This document shows positions 27,079 through 39,540 of a stretch of DNA of 64,000 bases, one piece after another. The first letter of the stretch is position 1. Each line of letters opens with the position of its first letter. This DNA is from Bryum argenteum. Its lineage: Eukaryota; Streptophyta; Bryopsida; Bryales; Bryaceae. The translations under genes were made by a program, and so were the position numbers. The notes under the pieces were generated by a model that ran no database searches, was not told the origin of the DNA, and was given only the letters and a program-made list of their open reading frames with translations. Location of the stretch: the NCBI GenBank assembly GCA_037043015.1, contig CM073322.1, positions 31,739,864 to 31,803,863 of the forward strand, read 5' to 3'.

Positions 27079-29533
27079 ATGGCAGCTTCCAGGTGCGTGG
27101 GGTTTGCATTGCCGGTGCAGCCAGGATGGCGCAGGAAGACTGAATTGCAAGTGCGAAGAGCGTCTGTCTTGAAATTAGGGTTAGGGCAGTATGGTGGTTG
27201 TGCTTGTAAGGCTGCAGCCAGTAAGTATGACCCTGGGTACAAGAAGAGTTCTTCTTCTTCTTCTTCCAAGAACAAGAAATCTGATAAGTACACCTCCGTT
27301 GCTGAAGCTTCGAGCAGTGGGAGACAACCCAAGAAGGCTTCTCGAGGAGAGAAAAAAGAGCAGGTAAAGCCTTCTGTAAGAGTTTTTGCAGCGGAATGGA
27401 TGTAAGCCCGGCTCGATTCTTGTCAAATTTCTTCCAGCTTCTGCGCACTGGCCAATTCATGTGAGGCTAGGTGGGGAGGATGTATAATGTCTAAGTATCT
27501 CGAAAGCCTCGCTAGCTTGTAAGCACTGGCATACAATAGACTAACTCGCAGCCAGCTATTTGGCTTTACCACCCGACTCAGCTTATGGATGCCTTCTGGT
27601 CTGAATGGACTGCCGAAGTTTAGATTATATAGTACGTTACGTGTTTGGGCCTTAAACCCTGAGGTTTATGATATAAATTATCTGTATCAGTATCTTAAAT
27701 GGGAAGAGCAGTTGGCATGACTTGAGAATATTTTTTTGCAGATGAGGTTCGCAACTGATGAGGATGACGATGATGTCAGCAGTGCAGTTCCGCCGGTATC
27801 GCTGTTGAAGCCATTAGCTGGATTCGTTCTGGACGATTCAGGCAAGGTTGTTCTCATGGCGCCGCCGCAGAATCGGATTGTAACCATCGTAAGTGACACC
27901 GGAGCCTCATCTTTTATGATGATCTTGCATCCGTAAAATGTAACCACATCTGTAGAGTCTGACTAAGTTTTACGAATGCAGGTGGATCCTACAACTAGAA
28001 GACCACTGGAATGTATGATAAGAAGGGCTTTTTCAAGCTCGAATGGCGAGCAGTGTTTTCTCCTTTTACCTCTAGATATGTACGGGCTCGTTCCTTCAAC
28101 CTCTAAGCCAATCAATTGACTATCTCAGTATCCACTCAATTGAGTTCTTCTCTTTCGTGTCGGTAGATCAGTAACCTTCTCAGATGATCCTTCCAACACG
28201 TGTAGATGTAAGAGCAGCCTCATCAGAGGTCAAAGTAGAATTGTCTGGTTCTTTACTAGAACTTATAGGAAGAGCGAATTCTGAACGTTACACTAGGTAG
28301 TTCTTCAATCTTGTGTTTGGTGGTCTTTTCGTAAGGTGACACTCTTGGAAATGTGAATCTGCATGCAGGCCCTTACAGATCTTAAAAATAGAAGAGGAGC
28401 GTGAAGGTTTGATTGAGGCAAGCTTCCAATATCCTTACGAATGTCTCAGCATGTTCTGTTCTATTGGCTGGCCTTCTAACCCGGGATCCCACTCTTACAG
28501 CTAAGTGATGCAGAGCTGGACGAGGTGCTGCCTAGTGCAGCTTATGCGCTTGCCAAAAATCGTCTTCATCTCATTGTTAGTGGGTAAGCTTGGACTCATT
28601 TATCTCGCTTTTGGCTGTTTGAGCACCCGCTTGCATTAAAATTTGTTACTTCATTGTGCCAGGTTTTGTCTAACTGCTCGCGGGGGTTTTTGCTACACCG
28701 AGAAGGACGTCATAGACTTGAATAGCGGTAGTTTTTCTTTGCACTTGTTCGTGATATCTTGAATTTTATCAGAGAGGTCGAGAAGGTAGTTAGTATCTGA
28801 TCAACAGCGTGATGAATGGTACTTCACCTCATGCACAGTACTATGACTCACTTGTGCAGAGTATGGGGAGGGATTGGGAGGTTCCTTGGCCGAAGGAGTT
28901 GAGGTTGCAACTTTCCAATTGGTATGGTCAAAACTCTCTTCCTGGTGATTTGATTTCTACTTCTCCGGAATGTGAGCTTTCTAAGTGGCAGGGTTGGATA
29001 GTGCGCACTGACAGTTTCCTTCTTGTACAGCATAGCAATCAATATCTTATGTACACACCCTTCGACCCTCTCATGTTCGTCGCACACAAGGTTCACTTCT
29101 TACCTTCTTTCTAGCAATTTCTTTCTTTCTATGCATACAATACCTTTAGAAAGCTTGAAACTGATGTGACTCCTCCAACAGGACTCAGAAACTGGAGAAC
29201 TGCGGATAGCTGATGATGTAAGTGCCTTCATTATTCTATGTTGCTTTCTGGGTGTAGGAGATTTATGTGGTAATTGGCTTGAAGTATGTGGTACGTACCT
29301 CTATTGAAGCTTCTGGGTAAAATGCAGGATCTACTGGATGACGAAGCAGTGTTAGACGCCATCGATGAAGAGAATGAATTCCAAGCTCTTGTGGTGAGCT
29401 TTCGACTTGGAAATTGTTAGTTCAGATTGTTTGTTTGTGTCTCATTTGCTTGAACCCAACCCAACCATTTTGGATTTTTTTGTTGCAGGATGAAGAGGAG
29501 GCAGTGAACGAGGCTCTGAAGTCGGCCAAGTAG
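27079..29533 (+). CDS. Plastid-targeted DUF3727/DUF1292-like protein
   Basis: Exons 27079-27363, 27742-27888, 27982-28079, 28369-28417, 28501-28583, 28663-28727, a possible 13-nt microexon 28773-28785, 29015-29090, 29182-29217, 29328-29393 and 29489-29533 give about 320 aa in frame. The first 95 residues are rich in Ser, Arg and Ala, like a chloroplast transit peptide. The mature part resembles cyanobacterial and plant DUF3727 proteins: VDPTTRRPLECMIRR, CFLLLPLDMPLQILK, LSDAELDEVLPSAAYALAK, LTARGGFCYTEKD, YLMYTPFDPLMFVAHK. The tail is acidic (DDEAVLDAIDEENEFQALVD). The biochemical function of the family is not known. The intron 28418-28500 begins with GC. The join between 28727 and 29015 is the weakest part of the model. 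Confidence 0.75.
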
Positions 29534-31077
29534 TAGTACATCACATCCGACCACCTTTTGATTGTACCAGAAGAGAATCTGTACCTTCTAATATCATGAT
29601 CATTGAAGAGATGGAATCACCCATGGACGGTTGTAAATTTCAAGCATGCTTTAAATTGAAGAATTCTTACTTCTTTGTACAAAAAATTGACTCTATCAAT
29701 TGTGTATGAATTGTTTATGAGATGCTTATCCAATCAACCAGTGTTGCATTTCTCTTCAGGTATTGTTAAAAAATGTGATATATTTGAAGTTCATAGTGTA
29801 CACAACTCGTATATAATGGTGCACATCTCCAAAATTATAGTGGATGGAATTTTTGGGATCTTGAGAAGATACATGTGATGCCTTACATCATTTATAATTT
29901 GAGGGGATGTACGTTGTTCATCTAAAGACCATGTATTTAATTTTGGTATTCTCTTTGTAGACAAAGCTCTAACAAATGTGTATGATAATGAATCCTTTTA
30001 GGGTTATTTAAGGTATTTATGAAAATATTTTTGAAAACATTCATAACCAACAATCCTGAATATGCTATAATGAATCTCGAATCCTGGTTAAAAGTGTAAG
30101 AAGTATCCTTCATACCAATCTCTAAAATCTTCTCTATACACTTCTTTTTCTCTTTACAATCTAACATTCTTAAAAAAATCTTAATGGAAGTATTTTACAT
30201 ATAAGATTCATGTTTTTGAGGTAGAAGTACGTGTTCAATATTTGGAGAAAGGGGAACTTTCAAGCTCTTGAATGAGACCTCTGATCTACGTGGCACATGG
30301 ATTTTCTGGATCATCCAACTTGGAAATGGAACTGCATGAATGAAATTCATCTACTTCTGCGGTATGCATCCGGGCCCTGCCGCTCGTCAACGTCTCGTCT
30401 CGTCTCTCTCAGAGCCCACGCGGTCAGAGCTGCGATGCCATCGCCAGCTTCTCATCTCGCCACCTTCCACTGCAATTTAATCTCATGAGGTTTGCTTGCC
30501 GTCCTCCTCTATGACTGCGATTTCATCGTTGCATTTTGGGAAATATCTCGTCTATTTGGTTGAGCTTCGGGTACTTTGAGATATCCATCTTGGAGCTGGA
30601 CTTCTCGTGGTCAGCAAGCAACCTGCTTGATTAGTCTTTGACTTCAGATGTTTTTGATAGTTCCCCAAGTTTTTGCATGACTTGTAGTTGTACTTATGCC
30701 CAGTGCTTTGCATTGTTGAGTTTCCGGATTAGCAATTAGGGTTTGAGGTCGAGGGGCGGGGGTTTCGCGGGTAATTGGAAGCAAGGTTTTTCTGAGTTTA
30801 GATTTAGTATCGCCGTCTCCACTTCAGCCCTACATTGTTTGCCGACAATTTCCGCAGCGTGGTTAGCGGGTGTGGTTTCGTGTGTTATCAGTGATAAAGC
30901 TTGGAGAATAATCGTTATGAGAAAATGTCCGGGAATTTTGTTGTCGGGAATGTTGTTCTTGGGCCGTAGTTAGTGGAGCTTTTGGAAAGAGGTGGTGCTG
31001 TGAAGCTGAAGGGGAACAATTTTTTGGTTGAGTTTAGGGCATTTTAGGTCTGCTTATTAAAGCTCGGGGTGTGTACG
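29534..31077. other. Spacer and probable 5' UTR/promoter of the CDK gene
   Basis: The first part is AT-rich 3' flank. From about 30300 the composition shifts and is probably promoter and long 5' leader of the kinase gene. No gene or element ends were recognised. Confidence 0.45.
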
Positions 31078-33678
31078 ATGCCGTTACCGCGGATTCCTGC
31101 CCGAACGCCGCCGTTGTCACCAATTCGGGAGCGGGAGCGGCCGGGGAGCGTGCGCGACCGGCTGTCGGAGCGGGACAGGGAGCGTGGGCCTGCTAGAGAT
31201 GACTCGCGAGGTCGTATTAGGGACGGAGATTGGTTAAATGATAGAGACAGGAACGACAGAGGCAGGGACAGGATTAGCGACCGCGACCGTGAGCGCGAAA
31301 GAGAAAGAGGAGATAGAGATCGTTTAAGTGAACGGGACAGAGACCGAGACCGAGAAATCGAGAAGGAACGGGAGAGGGAGAGAGAACGAGAACGAGACCG
31401 GGAAAGAGAACGGGACCGGGATAGAAGAGCTCGCATGAGAGCTCGAGAGGCTGATCGAGAACCGGGGGAAATTACAACAACCTCGAGCAGAAGAGAAGAC
31501 GGAGAAATCGATGCGGGAGAATATAGAAGTGCTCCGCCGAACAATGTTCCACCAAACAATGTTCGGAATGTGACAGCGGATACGGGAGGTCGAAGTAGTG
31601 CTTCTTCTCCACAGAAGAAGCGGAAGTTTAATCCAATCGTTTGGGACTTGGACGACTCGAAAGCTGGCACGGGAACTCAAGCCTCAACATCTCAACAACC
31701 AGCAGCTCCTCCTCATCCTTCGTCCAGGTTTGGTCCAACTTCTCCAAATTCGCCTCCATCTCTTAAACCTTCGCCGCCAAACCCCGATGCAAATGCTTCG
31801 TCATCTCTCAAATCGTCTCCTGCAATGGGAAGAATGTCCCCTCAAGTGAGATTAAGGGGTAAGGCTACTGTCTCCCCTACTGTGGCTCGTGTAGTGGGCA
31901 AGCATTCATCTTCCTCTCCAAGCGATAGAGCTACGGAGATCACCAGGTCAAGCGAGCGGGTGTCTACTTCGCCGCCACCAGCTGCTGCTGTTGTAAATGG
32001 AAATATGGCAAACTCTCCATTGTCTTCCCCTTCACCATCTTCGTCTTCTGGTGAGAGGAGAGGGAGAGATCTGCAAAGTATGAGAGATTTGCCAAGTGGT
32101 GATGTGCATATGCAGGATGTGAGAATGGTTAATGGGACTCCTGATTCAGAGGATGCTATTGAACCGGGTCAACTGCTCGACAGCCCAATGCCGGCAGGCA
32201 GACAAGAGGAAGAAGATGGTGGTGGTACTCCAGCTCCAGTCACCATAGCTAGGTCACGGTGGGCTGAAGATCCTCACTCTCCTGAGCAGAACTCTTCACC
32301 GTCGTTGCGAGCGTCGAAGAATGCTCGTGTGCAGAGGTCTAAAAGCGCAGACAGCGACGAACAGGGCAGAGCTCCAAGCACTTCACCTGAGCCTGGAGAG
32401 TTTAGGCAAGAGAAGGGAAGTGGCAACATAAGTAGAGGTAGTCAGGATGGGGAAGAGTATGAACGGGAGTTAAACAAGAAGGAATTGCAGGAGCTTGACG
32501 AGGACAGTGGCAGTGAGGACAGGGAGGTTCAGCAGCCTGAGCTTGAATCTGAACCGGAAGTTGAGCCAATTGGAGACAATCCTCAGCATCGAGCTATTGA
32601 TATGTTGAAGGGATGTAGATCGGTGGATGAGTTTGAGAAGCTGAATAAGATCGATGAGGGAACCTACGGTGTTGTGTTCCGTGCTAGAGATAAGAAGACA
32701 GGCGAGCTTGTTGCTTTAAAAAAGGTGAAGATGGAGAAGGAGAAGGGTGGATTTCCCATGACATCGTTGCGCGAAATCAACGTGTTGTTGTCGTTTCATC
32801 ATCCTTCTGTCGTTGATGTGAAGGAGGTTGTGGTTGGGAACATGCTTGATAACATTTTCATGGTTATGGAGTACATGGAGCACGACTTGAAGGGATTGAT
32901 GGAAACCATGAAGCAGCCGTTTAGCCAGAGTGAGGTGAAGTGCTTGATGCTGCAGCTTTTCGATGGGACGAAGTACCTACACGATAACTGGGTCTTGCAC
33001 AGGGATCTGAAAACATCAAATCTGCTGTTGAACAACCGTGGAGAGTTGAAGATTTGTGATTTCGGTCTAGCCAGACAATACGGTGATCCGTTGAAGGAAT
33101 ACACACATGAAGTTGTAACTCTCTGGTACAGGGCTCCTGAACTTCTACTGGGTGCAAAGAAGTACTCCACAGCCATTGACATGTGGTCTTTAGGTTGTAT
33201 CATGGCAGAGTTTCTAGCAAAGGAGCCGTTATTTCCAGGGAAGTCGGTGCTCGATGAAGTGGACAAGATATTCAAGACTCTGGGCACTCCGAATGAGAAG
33301 ATATGGCCCGACTTTGTGAAGCTACCTGGTGTCAGGTGTAACTTCACCAAGCAGCCGTTTAACAGGCTAAGGGAGAAGTTTCCAGCAACGGCGTTCGCTG
33401 GAAGGCCAACCTTGTCTGAGAAGGGATTCGATTTGTTGAATAGACTGCTCACGTACGATCCTCTGAAGCGTATCACGGCTGATGAGGCGCTCAAGCACGA
33501 ATGGTTTCGGGAAGTGCCCTTGCCCAAGGCAAAAGAGTTCATGCCCACATTCCCAGCACGAAGTGAGCACGATAGGAGGATCAGGCGTCTTCTGAAGAGC
33601 CCTGATCCGTTGGAGGAGCAAAGGAAACGAGAGTTGCTGAAGAAGGGAGATCTTGGAGGTGGGGGTCTGTTTGGTTAG
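31078..33678 (+). CDS. CDKG: CDK11/CDKG-type cyclin-dependent kinase, intronless
   Basis: A single uninterrupted frame of 866 codons from ATG 31078. Residues about 10-130 are a low-complexity Arg/Glu/Asp-rich block (RERERD runs), followed by a long Ser/Pro-rich region to about 500. The kinase domain covers roughly 518-810: glycine loop [10 protein letters not shown], lysine in ALKKVK, and the class-defining helix PMTSLRE (PITSLRE in CDK11, PLTSLRE in many plant CDKG). Then [18 protein letters not shown] and [14 protein letters not shown]. All catalytic residues are present. CDKG/CDK11 kinases pair with cyclin L and act in nuclear pre-mRNA splicing and transcription; the charged head fits a nuclear-speckle protein. 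No splice sites are needed across the coding region. CDK11 and CDKG are not separable by eye. Confidence 0.93.
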   Translation: MPLPRIPARTPPLSPIRERERPGSVRDRLSERDRERGPARDDSRGRIRDGDWLNDRDRNDRGRDRISDRDRERERERGDRDRLSERDRDRDREIEKERERERERERDRERERDRDRRARMRAREADREPGEITTTSSRREDGEIDAGEYRSAPPNNVPPNNVRNVTADTGGRSSASSPQKKRKFNPIVWDLDDSKAGTGTQASTSQQPAAPPHPSSRFGPTSPNSPPSLKPSPPNPDANASSSLKSSPAMGRMSPQVRLRGKATVSPTVARVVGKHSSSSPSDRATEITRSSERVSTSPPPAAAVVNGNMANSPLSSPSPSSSSGERRGRDLQSMRDLPSGDVHMQDVRMVNGTPDSEDAIEPGQLLDSPMPAGRQEEEDGGGTPAPVTIARSRWAEDPHSPEQNSSPSLRASKNARVQRSKSADSDEQGRAPSTSPEPGEFRQEKGSGNISRGSQDGEEYERELNKKELQELDEDSGSEDREVQQPELESEPEVEPIGDNPQHRAIDMLKGCRSVDEFEKLNKIDEGTYGVVFRARDKKTGELVALKKVKMEKEKGGFPMTSLREINVLLSFHHPSVVDVKEVVVGNMLDNIFMVMEYMEHDLKGLMETMKQPFSQSEVKCLMLQLFDGTKYLHDNWVLHRDLKTSNLLLNNRGELKICDFGLARQYGDPLKEYTHEVVTLWYRAPELLLGAKKYSTAIDMWSLGCIMAEFLAKEPLFPGKSVLDEVDKIFKTLGTPNEKIWPDFVKLPGVRCNFTKQPFNRLREKFPATAFAGRPTLSEKGFDLLNRLLTYDPLKRITADEALKHEWFREVPLPKAKEFMPTFPARSEHDRRIRRLLKSPDPLEEQRKRELLKKGDLGGGGLFG

Positions 33679-34877
33679 ATGCGATCATGTAGCGATTCTG
33701 TTATCATAGCTTGCGAGGACAATCAGATGTTTCTCATTGAAATTACCTTCTTTCTATCTGTTCTTCATGTATGACGTATGCAGCTATTATGTCGGGGAGG
33801 GTAACCGTTCAGAGTCTGCAGAGCAGTCTTCAGAGAACTGAGTATGTAGCAATCTTGAGTGGAGAGTATCGACACACATCAGATGAATTGAGTTCAAATT
33901 TCTTGTCCTGAGATGTTTTGAGGTTGTGTTCACAAATATCCGTATGTTTAACATGTGTTGCTTGACTGTGTGATCTACTTACATATGGAGGTACGAATAT
34001 TCAAGGTTATGTGAGTGTGAGCAGAAGGTATGTACGCCTTAAAACATTTATTCGGCAGCTTGAGGATGACTCTCATCAATGTGGCATATTGATATTGGAA
34101 GATAAAAGTTAAATCATCAAATTTAACCAAACTTGGACCAAGGTCGCCAGCAGATGTAACAACCTTATCAACTCATCTGATGTGTGAGATTTGTCTTGAC
34201 AGTACTAACGTTTAGGTTTTTAATCTTGTCACCAGGAAGATGTGTATCTACTTTTAAATTGCCACCTCATGTCTAATCCGAACTGCAGACACCTTCATTT
34301 CCAGACAGTTTTTTCGTATGTCAAGCTCCTCTACTACTGCAGATAAGAGCGTACATTTTCATGTCATAGTTTTGAATAAAGTGATGCTGCGAACATAAAT
34401 AGTCTTGCTAAATGTTTTGGTGTCCTATCTTCCAGGAACACATCCTGAATATTTACTATTGAAAAGCTTGAGGAAAGGAAGTGGCAGCAAGAGTGCTACG
34501 TAAAGTTACCAGCCTCGAGAACTGCATCTTTATAGCTGCACAATTCGGGAGAGCGCTGGTATACGCACCTACACAACATGATTTCTTACATCAGTATATT
34601 TGAGAAAAGTGTAGCAACAAGTTTCAACACAGTAACAGCACAAGCCATAGTTACAAATAACTCAAATCTTTACACAAAAAAACAGAGTTTCCGAAGGGAC
34701 TGTTTTTGTCCAAGAGGCAATTTGTCAGAGAGAAAGGGCATTGCACATACTGCTTCTTAGTATACTGCTGAAATACAAGAGAAATGAGAAGGGGCTTATA
34801 TTGCTCGAGCCATTGAACCAGATGTTAGGATTAGCAGTGGAGTTCAACCTCTATAGGGAAAGAGTCTTGTGCTTGCC
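33679..34877. other. Spacer between convergent CDK and FHIT genes
   Basis: Contains the 3' UTRs of both genes. Nothing repetitive or coding was recognised. Confidence 0.5.
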
Positions 34878-36104
34878 TTAAAAAAGAGCTCGCAACTCAG
34901 CAGCTTCAGCGGCCATTTCGTCAAAAGTTCGGTCCTTCCGTTCCTTGTCCAAGTCCAGCTTCTCCGAGAGTTGCTTTTCCTTCTCATCAATCTACATCGG
35001 CATTTCCCAACACAGGCTTCAGAAACAGACCCTTATTGATTTCATAGCCCGAACATCACTCACTACTTGTTGAACAGAGTGTCTGCTACTTAACAGAACT
35101 AGTCGGTAACTATTAAGATTGTAAAGAAACAGCTCATCAACGGAACAAGTATGCATACCACATCATAAACTTCGTCGTTGTTCTCGAAGTCCCCTGACTT
35201 TCTAGGGAGAATGTGAACATGAACATGCGGAACAGTTTGCCCAGCCTGTGCACCATCCTGAAAAAACAATAAATGTATGAATAAACGACAGCCTCGAATA
35301 TCAAAGCCAAGTGCTCAATTGCACTACCGGAGAACATATTGTAAGCTTCAAAAACATCAATTGAAAAGAGAAAAGTGTACCTAAGAACGGTGATCTTTTT
35401 AAGATGTATAGTCAGTTTACCTGGATAGCGAATGTCAAGGAGGTTGCTTTGAAGAATGGCTCGATCTTCTGGCCAACTCGTTGAGCTGTGAGCCACAAGT
35501 CAGAGACTTCCTCCGGGGTTAAGTCGAGGAACCTGTGAACCACCCTCCTCGGACTGACCAACACATGTATATCCTTGTCAAGACGAACATCATATGCTTT
35601 GTTCACCCTATATAAACCCTAAACCAGGTTGAAAGGTTGCAAAAACTCGAACCTACTTGACCAAAGATAAGAATAGATTGCCAGCTTCAGTTGAAAACAA
35701 ATCGGATCTCAGCAAAACTTGCTGTTGGTAGAAAGGATATGACCTGCATCAGGAAAGTTTTTTCAGCATATGAATGATAGAACATTTACCACATGCAAAC
35801 TCACTTCATGAAAGGTGTCATTTCATACCAGGAACAACAGGTTTGAGATTCACGAAGGCATATGAGTGTTGCGTTATCAAAAACACCTCCGTCGGGTCTA
35901 TCTTCCATTTTCCAAAGTAAAATGTCTTATCCTCCTGCCCAATTACAACCAGAAAACGAGATATTATTATCCTCTTCCTCTTTCATTCCCTCTTTCATTA
36001 AACGTCAGTCTTTGCTTGCAAAATCAGAAAGAAAATACATGCATCATAGAGCTGCAAGTACGAACCTGCTCCGACGTCTCATGAGGCGCATCATTCGAAG
36101 CCAT
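34878..36104 (-). CDS. FHIT: FHIT-type HIT hydrolase (dinucleoside triphosphatase)
   Basis: Five exons (36066-36104, 35829-35934, 35421-35596, 35159-35257, 34878-34991) give 177 aa. Family landmarks in order: [65 protein letters not shown], with the histidine triad [10 protein letters not shown], then a C-terminal helix [24 protein letters not shown] enzymes cleave Ap3A to AMP and ADP, and AMP is attached transiently to the middle triad histidine. Between KPVVP and HVLVS the best splice choice leaves about ten extra residues (YDVRLDKDI) absent from other FHIT proteins. This may mean the acceptor at 35597 is not the one used. Otherwise the gene is normal in length and motif content. Confidence 0.9.
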
Positions 36105-38391
36105 TCTGGTCCTTCCGTTGAGCAACGCTTGTCCTTCTGTCATCCAACAGCAGATAGAGGATATAAATTCAGAAACGACATTCAAAGCAAACTCATTCTT
36201 CTGTGAGGTCAGAAGGCTCCCAGTTACACAAGAATCGAGCATTGTTTTGAGAACCCTACAGGATCATATCAGTCCTCTAGACACAGATCAAATGGTATGG
36301 ATAATTAACATTCTTCTCGTTCAACTACATTGACGTTCATGTAAATCAGGAGAGTGCGTAGACGACGATTCAATTTCTGAGAGTTTGATTCCTTGCCGAT
36401 ACCGAGTGTTCCAGGTTTCAATGGATTCAAAGACGAAAAAAAAGCTCCACCGAATGATATACTGAGCTCTGGGCTTGAAGCTCTCTCTTACCAGTGAAAG
36501 AACAGAGGGTTTCCGAGGACTGCTCCCAAATTCCTCGCAGCGACTTCGGAGTAAGCAATGCTCGCTGGCTCACAACTGCAACAAGTGGACGCTGCCAAAT
36601 TAGGCTACTTCGAAATAGCGTGAACCTCATCATTTATGAGGACCCAACACATTAAGCGGGATTAAATTAGGGCTTAGGGTTTTCTATTCAAAACAGCAAA
36701 CATTGATGAGCAGGATCCAGATTGACAAATATTCAATGAGCCACCCACGTTGCTTCGAGAATCCGCCCACAAGATATTTCGAGATTGACATGAAAATTGA
36801 ATGCATGTACCTCGAATTTGTAAATCGCATTCCTTCGGGTTATTATTATTTTTTTCCCCTTTCTTTTCTTCGTCAGAATCTTGATAATGTTATTCGGAAA
36901 ATCTTGTGGTTTCTAAATAAGAAAATAACTGGAATGTGATAACTAACTCTCCTTATGAGCCAATACTCTCAAGTTTTTGCAAAATTCTCAACTTCGGTGA
37001 ATGTAGCAAAATTTTCAATTCTAAAGAAGGCTTTCAACTACAGTGGATGTTGTTTTCTTGTGGAAATCAACATTTCCTACTTTCTAAGATCATTTCTGGT
37101 AAATGGAAATACTAGGATTAGTATGGAATGGGATTCAAAGTCCCACTTTGAGTCATCAATGTGTTTATCATCAAAAAGTTGAGGTCATACATTATTTGTG
37201 GAGTCACTCTTAGCATTTAACATGTTTGAATTGTAAGAACATGGGTACTTTATCGAGGGTAGATGTAAAGGGTATTTTATTCTTGCCACTAACTGGTGTT
37301 TGTTTGTATTGATGTGAGGAGAGGTTGAACAAACACTATCATAGAGCTGGATTCACATGCCCATTTCACTAGAAATCAAGTGTCATTTTTAGGTACCAAA
37401 ACCCGAAATTTGCTATAAATGGAAAAGATATTTTTGTACTATAAAAACCGGGATCGTGAGGAAAATAAGATTGCTGAATTCAAAAACACAAGTTGATTTT
37501 TGGCAAAACACCGCCGAAATGGCCTTGCACGTATATCAAGCCAACCTTTAAATAGACCTACAGTTGTTTCTTTTCTTTGTGCAATAAGCAAAGAGATAGG
37601 GTCAAATAAAGGAGCTCAATTCAGTAGGTCGCATTTTGACCAACATTCGTCTCCCCCCATATTATCACGTCCATGTCGGCACTCTGCTTTAGGCGCAGAC
37701 GACTGATGTTACCAAATTCATCGTCTTCAATTCCGAGTGCCCATTCGTTGTGGCGAGTTTCTGCAATTGAATGAGCATTTTCATATGTTTACAACTTGAA
37801 TTTGTGCAAAGAAATCAGAGTCAGGGTTAAGGATTCTTTAAACTCGGAATTTGTTCGCGTATCAAGCCAGTGCTCTTTGCGACGTGGTGTCGAAGTTGGT
37901 TGAGCAGAAGCTTAGCAATGAGTTGGGCAGAAGCGGCATTCTGCAACCGGCGGACCAATACCTCAATATCAAAATAGACACACCTCACATGGTTACATTC
38001 CTTACGAATCCCTCGCCCTTTTGGTCGTTTCAGTGCATTTTGAAACTTTCCGGAGTGAGAGTACGATTTGGGCTTTGTGGAATCGTCTGGACCAGATACT
38101 ATCGTCCTTCTGGGATTCATTTACATCTGTAACAGTGTTAGTGGTAACTCAGTAGAGATTTAGGGCTTAGAATGATGAATCAATCTCGTTATATTAAGTG
38201 ACGTCCTGGGTTTTAGTTGCTAATTAATGTATAGAGAATTGAGCTGTTATTCGTTCCATGAGATGCTGATGACGAAATTACCCTATCTGTGTTTGTTTGG
38301 TATAATTGAACAGGAAAAATTGAACCGGAAAAGTGTGGACGTTTTTAGGGTTTCCCTCTGATCCTAGAGCCGAAGCCACACTCACGTTTCA
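36105..38391. other. Spacer between FHIT and the exonuclease gene
   Basis: The first 500 bp are the FHIT promoter. A minus frame at 37827-38120 (97 codons, basic, ATG at 38120) and a plus frame over the same bases are both open. Neither shows a known motif, so neither is called as a gene. The rest is unremarkable, AT-rich in 36.8-37.5 kb. Confidence 0.4.
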
Positions 38392-39540
38392 ATGCTCATT
38401 TCAAGCTACCAGGGTTCTCTTCCTGGTTGGTGTTGCAGACTACCCGTAAACACAACCCCAAATAAGAAGCCGTCAAATCCTTGCAAGGGCGTCTGGCGAA
38501 AAGATGGAAGCATTGGAACGGGAACAGGAGCCGCAGGAAGTGTTTGGATTGCTGACAAACCTCTCCTTTTGACAGAGGAGCAGTTGGTGGATAGAACCAC
38601 CGGAGTCTCTACACTTCCAAGGATTCGAAAGGAGGTTTGGAGACCTAAAGATGGTGCGAGTGGCAAAAGTCGAGACACGAGGAATCGTGTGTATCTAGTG
38701 GACATTCATCCGTTGTGTTACGATGGACCTGTGGTGCAGCCAAGGAAGATATTAGAGTGGATGAATCTCCTATTCTCCGAAGTAACGCAAGATTCTCCGA
38801 TCATAGCGGTCATGGATGGTGAGAGGGGAAACGAGTATCGACGGGCGTTGCTGCCAAGCTACAAGGCGAAGCGAAACCTGTTCAGACCACTGTCAGGAAA
38901 CGGCTCACATACAAGCGCAGCCAAGGACCTTCGGAAAGCGTTACCATTGATCCACGGATTTCTCAACCTATGTCAGATACCTGTGGTGAAACAGGAGTTT
39001 GCAGAAGCGGATGATATCATCGCCACGCTTGCAAGGCAAGCTCGAGATGCTGGACTTCAGGTGGTGATTGCCTCCCCAGACATGGACTTTCAGCAACTTC
39101 TGGCTCCCGATGTGCAGATGCTGCTGCCACTCCCTGAGCTCCGGCGCTGGTCATTCTACACCTTGGAGCACTACGTGAAGCAGAACACGGTCACTCCCGA
39201 TCTGGAGCTGGGGTTGAAGTGCATGGTGGGTGATCTTAGTGACAATGTGCCTGGCTTATCGGTCGTTGCGCCAGGATTCGGGAGGAAGACGGCGTTGAAG
39301 CTGATGCAGAAGCATGGCTCTCTGGAGAAGTTGCTCACTGCTGCAGCTACTCGAACAGTTGGGAGGGAGTACATACAGGATGCGCTTACGAATCATGCTG
39401 ACTTTCTGCGCAGAAATTTGCAAGTGCTCAGTCTTCGCACGGACGTGGATGTGGTTCTTGAGCCGGAATGGTGTCGGCCGCGCTGTGTCTCTAATGATAG
39501 ACTGGCTTTGGACCTATTAAACGAAAGGCTGCACCATTGA
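38392..39540 (+). CDS. Organellar 5'-3' exonuclease (FEN/PolI-N type)
   Basis: An intronless frame of 382 aa. The N-terminal 95 residues look like an organelle-targeting extension. The nuclease core begins at VYLVDIHPLCYDG. Metal-binding acids are seen in IIAVMDGERGNEYRR, EFAEADDIIATLARQA and IASPDMDFQQLL. The helix-hairpin-helix of this family is CMVGDLSDNVPGLSVVAPG with FGRKTALKLM. The order and spacing match the bacterial Pol I 5'-3' exonuclease domain and the plant organellar exonucleases (OEX-type, e.g. the family of Arabidopsis At3g52050). These are thought to remove flaps or RNA primers during mitochondrial and plastid DNA replication and repair. ATG 38392 is the first in-frame start after upstream stops. 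No intron is needed. Confidence 0.9.
   Translation: MLISSYQGSLPGWCCRLPVNTTPNKKPSNPCKGVWRKDGSIGTGTGAAGSVWIADKPLLLTEEQLVDRTTGVSTLPRIRKEVWRPKDGASGKSRDTRNRVYLVDIHPLCYDGPVVQPRKILEWMNLLFSEVTQDSPIIAVMDGERGNEYRRALLPSYKAKRNLFRPLSGNGSHTSAAKDLRKALPLIHGFLNLCQIPVVKQEFAEADDIIATLARQARDAGLQVVIASPDMDFQQLLAPDVQMLLPLPELRRWSFYTLEHYVKQNTVTPDLELGLKCMVGDLSDNVPGLSVVAPGFGRKTALKLMQKHGSLEKLLTAAATRTVGREYIQDALTNHADFLRRNLQVLSLRTDVDVVLEPEWCRPRCVSNDRLALDLLNERLHH

Noticed and set aside
31044-31670. Minus-strand frame rich in SRSRS
   Set aside because: A mirror of the Arg/Glu/Asp-coding purine repeat in the CDK gene; not an SR protein.
37827-38120. 97-codon basic minus frame with ATG, divergent from the exonuclease gene
   Set aside because: No recognisable motif, and an open plus frame covers the same bases. 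Left uncalled for lack of support.
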